Assembly: GCA_036388635.1 (NCBI GenBank)
Contig: DASVRL010000152.1
Coordinates: 1-7,992 of the forward strand
DNA from: JALZHR01 sp036388635
GTDB taxonomy: Bacteria; Acidobacteriota; Blastocatellia; Pyrinomonadales; Pyrinomonadaceae
Length of the DNA: 7,992 nucleotides
Direction: 5' to 3'
Made by a program: the position numbers and the translations under genes. Shown here piece by piece: positions 4,097 to 7,992 of this stretch (the stretch's first letter is position 1; each line of letters opens with the position of its first letter). The notes under the pieces were generated by a model. It worked only from the letters and a program-made list of their open reading frames with translations, searched no databases and was not told the origin of the DNA.

Positions 4097-7000
4097 ATGA
4101 AAAAAATCGTTTTTCAAATTTCGAGTTTCTGCCTCGCCTTGTTTTGGCTGACGCTGCTCGTTCGCGCCGAGCAGCTTCCGGCGAAAAATTATACGACCGC
4201 CGAAAATCTGGCGCACGAGCGCGTGCGCGTCGTCCGGCGCGATTCGCGCGGTTTTTTGTGGTTCGGCACGGGCGACGGGCTTTCGCGTTTTGACGGTTAC
4301 GAGTTTACGAACTACAACGCGGCGCAAGGCTTAACGCAGCCCGCGATTAACGACATCATCGAAACGCGCGCCGGCGGCGCGTATTGGCTGGCGACCAACG
4401 GCGGCGCGGTTTTGTTTGAGCCGAACGCGGTGCGCGACGGCGGCGACGAAAAATCACAATTCACGCTGTTTGAAATCGGCGAAGGCTCGCCGCCGTCGCA
4501 GCGCGTTAATTGTCTGTTTGAAGACCGATTCAATCGCGTGTGGGCGGGCACGGTTAACGGATTGTTTTATTTCGACGAGCGGGAAAAACGATTTCAGCGC
4601 GCCGGCTTTGCGAACGATTTTTACGTCAATCACATCGCCGAGGACGCGGCGGGCGATTTGTGGGTTGCTACGAACGGCGGACTCGCGCGCCGTTCCTCGC
4701 CGGACAATCGAGTTCAAATTTACGAGGCGGGAAAATCTTTTAATTATCTGCATTTCGACGCGGACGGACGATTGTGGGCGGGCTTTGACGGCGGATTGCT
4801 CGTCGTCAAAATGCCGGACGCTTCCGAATCCGGCATTTTGAATTTTGTCGAAAAACCGCAAACGCTCGTCGCGGGCGGGCGGTTCGAATTGCCCGCCACG
4901 CCGGAAGCGGGCGTTGTTTTCACCGGAACGAGCAAATTTTCGATCGTCCGAATTCTGCCGACGACCGACAATCGCCTCTGGCTGATTACGCGCAACGGCG
5001 GCGCGTTTGAATTGACGGACGGAAATTTGCGGCATTACACGGCGGAACACGGCTTGAAAGATTCGACGCTGAACGCGGCAGAAATTGACATCGCCGGCAA
5101 CGTCTGGCTCGGCACGGAATCGAGCGGCGCGGTGAAAATCGCCCGGCACGGGTTTACGACTTTCGGCGGAACGGACGGCTTGGGCAGATTTTACGTGCGC
5201 CGCGTGTTTGAAACGAACGCGGGCGAAATCGTCGCTGTCGGGCGCACGCCCGCCTGGTGGCGATTCGATGCCGCGAGCGGGCGTTTCGCGCCTTTAAAGC
5301 TGAATCTGCCCGCCGATGCCGGCAATTTGCGCGAACACGGCAACGAATTTCCGTTTCAAACACGCAACGGCGAATGGTGGGTCGCCGCCGCGAAAGGTTT
5401 ATATCGTTTTCCCGCCGTCAGAAATTTGGAAGAGCTGGCGACAGCCAAACCGCTTGCCGTTTACACCGAAAAAAACGGCTTACCGAATCCGAATCTGGTC
5501 ACGATTTGGGAAGATTCGCGCGGCGACGTCTGGCTTGGAACGCGCGGGAAAATCACGATTTCGCGTTGGGAACGGGCGACCGGCAAATTTTACGGCTACA
5601 CCGCTGAAGCGGACGGCGCGCCGACGAGCGAAGAGCCGCCGCTCGCCTTTGCCGAAGACCGCGCGGGCGGCGTCTGGATCGGTTTCAAAAACGGCGGGCT
5701 GGCGCGTTTTTCGGGCGGGCGTTTCCGGCTTTTTAACGAAGCGGACGGCGTTCCCGCCGGGACGATCGCGACGCTTTTCACCGACCGCGCCGGACGTTTG
5801 TGGATTCCGACGTATCGCGGCGGCGTGATGCGGATTGACGACCCGACCGAAGAAAATTTTAAATTTCAAATTTACGCGCCCGCCGGCGGTCTGTCGAGCC
5901 TCAACGTCAGGTGCGTGGCGGAAGACGCGCAGGGGCGTTTTTACATCGGCACGGTGCGCGGCGTTGACCGCTTGACGCCGGAGACGGGCGAGATAAAACA
6001 TTTCACCGTCGCCGACGGTCTGGCTTACAGCGAGAGCGGAAACTGTTTTCTGGACAGCCGCGGCGCGTTGTGGTTTGCGAGCTATCGCGGGCTGTCGAAA
6101 TTCGTTCCCGAAACGGCGAACGCGACGCCCGCCGCGCCGACTTTAATCAGCGGTTTGCGCGTTGCGGGCGTCGCGTATCCGGTTTCCGGACTCGGACAGA
6201 CGGAAATCGTTCTGCCCGAATTCGATTATCGTCAGAATAATTTGCAGATTGATTTTTTCAGCATCAGTTTCGCGTCCGCCGACGCGATTCGTTATCAATA
6301 CCGCCTGGACGGCGCGGCGACAACGGGCGGCGATTGGAGCGAGCCGACCGCCGAGCGTACGGTCAATTTCGCCAACCTCGCGCCGGGCGATTACGAATTC
6401 GCGGCGCGAGTAGTCAACGCCGACAATTCGACGAGCCGAAATCCGGCAATCGTCAAATTCAAAATTCTGCCTCCCGTCTGGCGGCAATGGTGGTTCATCG
6501 CGCTCGGCTGTCTGGCGGCGGGCGGCGTTTTGCTGTGGTTTGAACGCTATCGCGCCGCCAGATTAAGGGAAAAAAGAAGCGCGATGGAAAATCTGGAAAA
6601 AATCCGGGCGGAAAAAGCGCGCGAGCTTGAACAGGTCAGGCGACGCATCGCCGCCGATTTGCACGACGACATCGGCTCCGGCTTGACGCAGATTTCGATT
6701 CTGTCGGAAGTTTTGCGACAGCAGGAGCAGAACGGCAACGGCAAACGCGATGGCGGCAGCGCGGCGAACACGCTCGATTCAATCGCCGCGTCGTCGCGCG
6801 AGCTGGTGGACGCGATGAGCGACATCGTTTGGGCGATTAATCCGCAAAAAGACCATCTTTCGGATTTGAACGGCAAAATGCGCCGTTTCGCCGCCGATTC
6901 TTTCACGCCGCGCCGGATAAAATTCACGTTCGACGCGCCGGATTTGACCGACGATTTGCCGCTCGGCGCGAATCTGCGCCGCGAAGTTTTTTTGATTTTC

Positions 7001-7282
7001 AAAGAAGCCGTCAATAACGTCGTCAAACACGCCGCTGCCCGCGCCGTAGAAATTGATTTTAAAATCGAGCGAGAGGAAATTCGCTTAACCGTCCGCGACG
7101 ACGGCTGCGGCTTCGCCGTCGAAAATAGTAACGGCGCCGGCGGACACGGTTTAGCGAGTATGACCGAACGGGCGAAAAGTTTAGGCGGCGAATTAAAAAT
7201 AAATTCGCTCGGCGGCAGCGGAACGTCCCTCGAGGTTCGCGTTCCGCTCTGCTCGCCCGTGCCGTCTGAAACGGCGGCGTGA
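4097..7282 (+). CDS. Membrane sensor histidine kinase, double Reg_prop propeller / Y_Y_Y / HisKA_3, 1061 aa
   Basis: ATG 4097 is chosen because MKKIVFQ begins a clear signal peptide (residues 1-24, cut near VRA|E); no strong ribosome site precedes it. Fourteen Reg_prop-type blade motifs (pattern 'D-x-x-G-x-(L/V)-W-(F/I/L)-(G/A)-T-x-x-G') are seen near residues 46, 89, 138, 180, 219, 291, 328, 370, 420, 469, 517, 559, 606 and 650, enough for two seven-bladed periplasmic propellers. A Y_Y_Y domain follows at ~707-793, one membrane helix at ~798-817, then a coiled coil. HisKA_3 carries the phosphate-accepting His856 in DLHDDIGSGL. HATPase_c shows the N-box EAVNNVVKH (970-978), G1 DDGCGF (1001-1006) and G2 GGHGL (1015-1019). 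The protein should sense an extracytoplasmic ligand and phosphorylate a regulator, surely the one at 7361. Related Bacteroidetes hybrid sensors add receiver and AraC domains; this one lacks both. The ligand is unknown; carbohydrate is only a family analogy. Confidence 0.92.
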   Translation: MKKIVFQISSFCLALFWLTLLVRAEQLPAKNYTTAENLAHERVRVVRRDSRGFLWFGTGDGLSRFDGYEFTNYNAAQGLTQPAINDIIETRAGGAYWLATNGGAVLFEPNAVRDGGDEKSQFTLFEIGEGSPPSQRVNCLFEDRFNRVWAGTVNGLFYFDEREKRFQRAGFANDFYVNHIAEDAAGDLWVATNGGLARRSSPDNRVQIYEAGKSFNYLHFDADGRLWAGFDGGLLVVKMPDASESGILNFVEKPQTLVAGGRFELPATPEAGVVFTGTSKFSIVRILPTTDNRLWLITRNGGAFELTDGNLRHYTAEHGLKDSTLNAAEIDIAGNVWLGTESSGAVKIARHGFTTFGGTDGLGRFYVRRVFETNAGEIVAVGRTPAWWRFDAASGRFAPLKLNLPADAGNLREHGNEFPFQTRNGEWWVAAAKGLYRFPAVRNLEELATAKPLAVYTEKNGLPNPNLVTIWEDSRGDVWLGTRGKITISRWERATGKFYGYTAEADGAPTSEEPPLAFAEDRAGGVWIGFKNGGLARFSGGRFRLFNEADGVPAGTIATLFTDRAGRLWIPTYRGGVMRIDDPTEENFKFQIYAPAGGLSSLNVRCVAEDAQGRFYIGTVRGVDRLTPETGEIKHFTVADGLAYSESGNCFLDSRGALWFASYRGLSKFVPETANATPAAPTLISGLRVAGVAYPVSGLGQTEIVLPEFDYRQNNLQIDFFSISFASADAIRYQYRLDGAATTGGDWSEPTAERTVNFANLAPGDYEFAARVVNADNSTSRNPAIVKFKILPPVWRQWWFIALGCLAAGGVLLWFERYRAARLREKRSAMENLEKIRAEKARELEQVRRRIAADLHDDIGSGLTQISILSEVLRQQEQNGNGKRDGGSAANTLDSIAASSRELVDAMSDIVWAINPQKDHLSDLNGKMRRFAADSFTPRRIKFTFDAPDLTDDLPLGANLRREVFLIFKEAVNNVVKHAAARAVEIDFKIEREEIRLTVRDDGCGFAVENSNGAGGHGLASMTERAKSLGGELKINSLGGSGTSLEVRVPLCSPVPSETAA

Positions 7283-7289
7283 AAGATTG

Positions 7290-7316
7290 TTCGCCCGTGC
7301 GCGTGAACGGGGCGAA
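7290..7316 (+). repeat. 7-bp inverted repeat between kinase and regulator
   Basis: TTCGCCC (7290-7296) and GGGCGAA (7310-7316) can pair around a 13-base loop in the 78-base gap after the kinase. A run of A residues follows on the plus strand instead of T, so it is not a standard terminator for the plus strand. It may modulate the ratio of kinase to regulator mRNA or be without function. Confidence 0.35.
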
Positions 7317-7360
7317 AACCGTTTGGAGAGTTTATTATTAAATCCGCGCCGCAAATATCT

Positions 7361-7992
7361 ATGACCGAAACAGCTGTCAAACAGAAAAAAATAAAAGTCG
7401 CCATTATCGAAGACCGCCGCGAAATCCGCGACGGGCTGGCGATGCTCGTCGGCGGTACGGACGGTTTCGTCTGCGCCGCAAAATTCGGCTCGATGGAAGA
7501 AGCTCTGCCGCGCGTCAAGCCCGAAACCGCCGACATCGTTTTGTGCGACATCGGCTTGCCGGGCATGAGCGGCATCGAAGGCATCAAACTTTTGAAAGAA
7601 AAATTTCCCGACCTGCTTTTGATAATGCTGACGATTTACGACGATGACGAACGGATTTTTAACGCCTTGTGCGCGGGCGCGAGCGGCTACCTGCTCAAAA
7701 AAACGCCGCCCGCCAAATTGCTCGAATCGTTGCGCGAGGCGGTTGACGGCGGCTCGCCGATGTCGCCGGAAGTCGCGCGGCGCGTCATCAACATTTTCCG
7801 CGACATCCGCCCGCCCGAAAAAGCCGAATACAATCTGACGCCGCACGAAACCAGACTTTTAAAGATGCTCGTCGAAGGTCACAATTACACGACCGCCGCC
7901 GAAGAATTGCACGTCAGCTACAACACCATCAAATTCCATATGCGCCACGTTTACGAAAAACTCCAGGTTCATTCCAAATCCGAAGCCGTCGC
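7361..7992 (+). CDS. NarL/LuxR-family response regulator (partial, 3' end beyond window)
   Basis: From ATG 7361 the frame stays open for 210 codons to the right edge. The receiver domain spans residues ~10-130: acidic pocket Glu17 and Asp18 (AIIED), phospho-acceptor Asp63 (VLCDIGLPGMSG), switch Thr91 (IMLTIYDDDE) and Lys113 (GYLLKK). After a linker, residues ~157-210 form a LuxR-type helix-turn-helix (YNLTPHETRLLKMLVEGHN, then AAEELHVSYNTIKFHMRHVY and EKLQVHSKSEAV). The family's usual length is about 210-225 residues, so little is missing. It acts in the cytoplasm as a DNA-binding transcription factor phosphorylated by the kinase encoded 78 bases upstream; HisKA_3 kinases almost always pair with this regulator type. 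No ribosome site lies at the normal distance before ATG 7361. A GGAG at 7325-7328 is too far, so initiation may be leaderless-like or use an unusual signal. Targets are unknown. Confidence 0.92.
   Translation, partial: MTETAVKQKKIKVAIIEDRREIRDGLAMLVGGTDGFVCAAKFGSMEEALPRVKPETADIVLCDIGLPGMSGIEGIKLLKEKFPDLLLIMLTIYDDDERIFNALCAGASGYLLKKTPPAKLLESLREAVDGGSPMSPEVARRVINIFRDIRPPEKAEYNLTPHETRLLKMLVEGHNYTTAAEELHVSYNTIKFHMRHVYEKLQVHSKSEAV

Noticed and set aside
4454..5149. A 231-codon minus-strand open frame opposite the propeller region.
   Set aside because: Arg/Ala-rich shadow of the kinase's propeller repeats, with no recognisable motif.
6547..7587. A 346-codon open frame on the minus strand opposite the kinase and regulator.
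   Set aside because: It lies opposite the kinase domains and receiver with clear catalytic motifs; its Ser/Arg/Pro-rich composition is typical of an antisense shadow in GC-rich DNA and no ribosome site precedes it.

Overview
The window looks like chromosomal DNA of an environmental bacterium, most probably an Acidobacteriota of the Blastocatellia/Pyrinomonadales type. This placement is an inference from gene style: a secreted S74 'tail fiber domain' protein, a small carboxypeptidase-regulatory-like secreted protein, and a two-propeller Reg_prop/Y_Y_Y/HisKA_3 kinase paired with a LuxR-type regulator. No marker gene is present, so the taxonomy is unproven.

Left part (1-1820), lower GC and partly decayed. 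A truncated minus-strand gene (216 to the left edge) encodes the N-terminus of a probable lipoprotein with a redoxin/thioredoxin-like fold. Bases 217-732 hold no convincing gene but several short direct and inverted repeats. Next comes a minus-strand cluster read from right to left: a 54-codon orphan 3' gene end (1585-1421), an intact 71-aa unknown protein (1400-1185), and a frameshifted zinc-motif gene (1151-733). The frameshift can be explained by one missing G in a G-run at 1086-1088. Immediately right of the orphan gene end is a plus-strand fragment of an IS1-like transposase (about 1617-1740), which may have cut the first gene of the cluster.

Right part (1822-7992), GC-rich and well preserved, all on the plus strand. 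A 554-aa secreted fibre-like protein carries nine 17-residue repeats and a C-terminal S74 chaperone domain. It overlaps by four bases (ATGA) with a 172-aa secreted protein carrying a CarboxypepD_reg-like domain. A weak hairpin/terminator-like structure follows. Then come a 1061-aa membrane sensor histidine kinase (signal peptide, about 14 propeller blades, Y_Y_Y, one transmembrane segment, HisKA_3, HATPase_c) and a NarL/LuxR-type response regulator that runs off the right edge.

Working together: the first two right-hand genes are very probably co-translated and exported. The kinase and regulator form a canonical two-component pair. Whether the pair controls the fibre genes is not shown by the sequence; adjacency makes it a reasonable hypothesis. 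I see no clear undescribed defence or mobile system. The most interesting signals are the disrupted minus-strand cluster with its transposase scar and the coupled surface-fibre pair next to a large periplasmic sensor.
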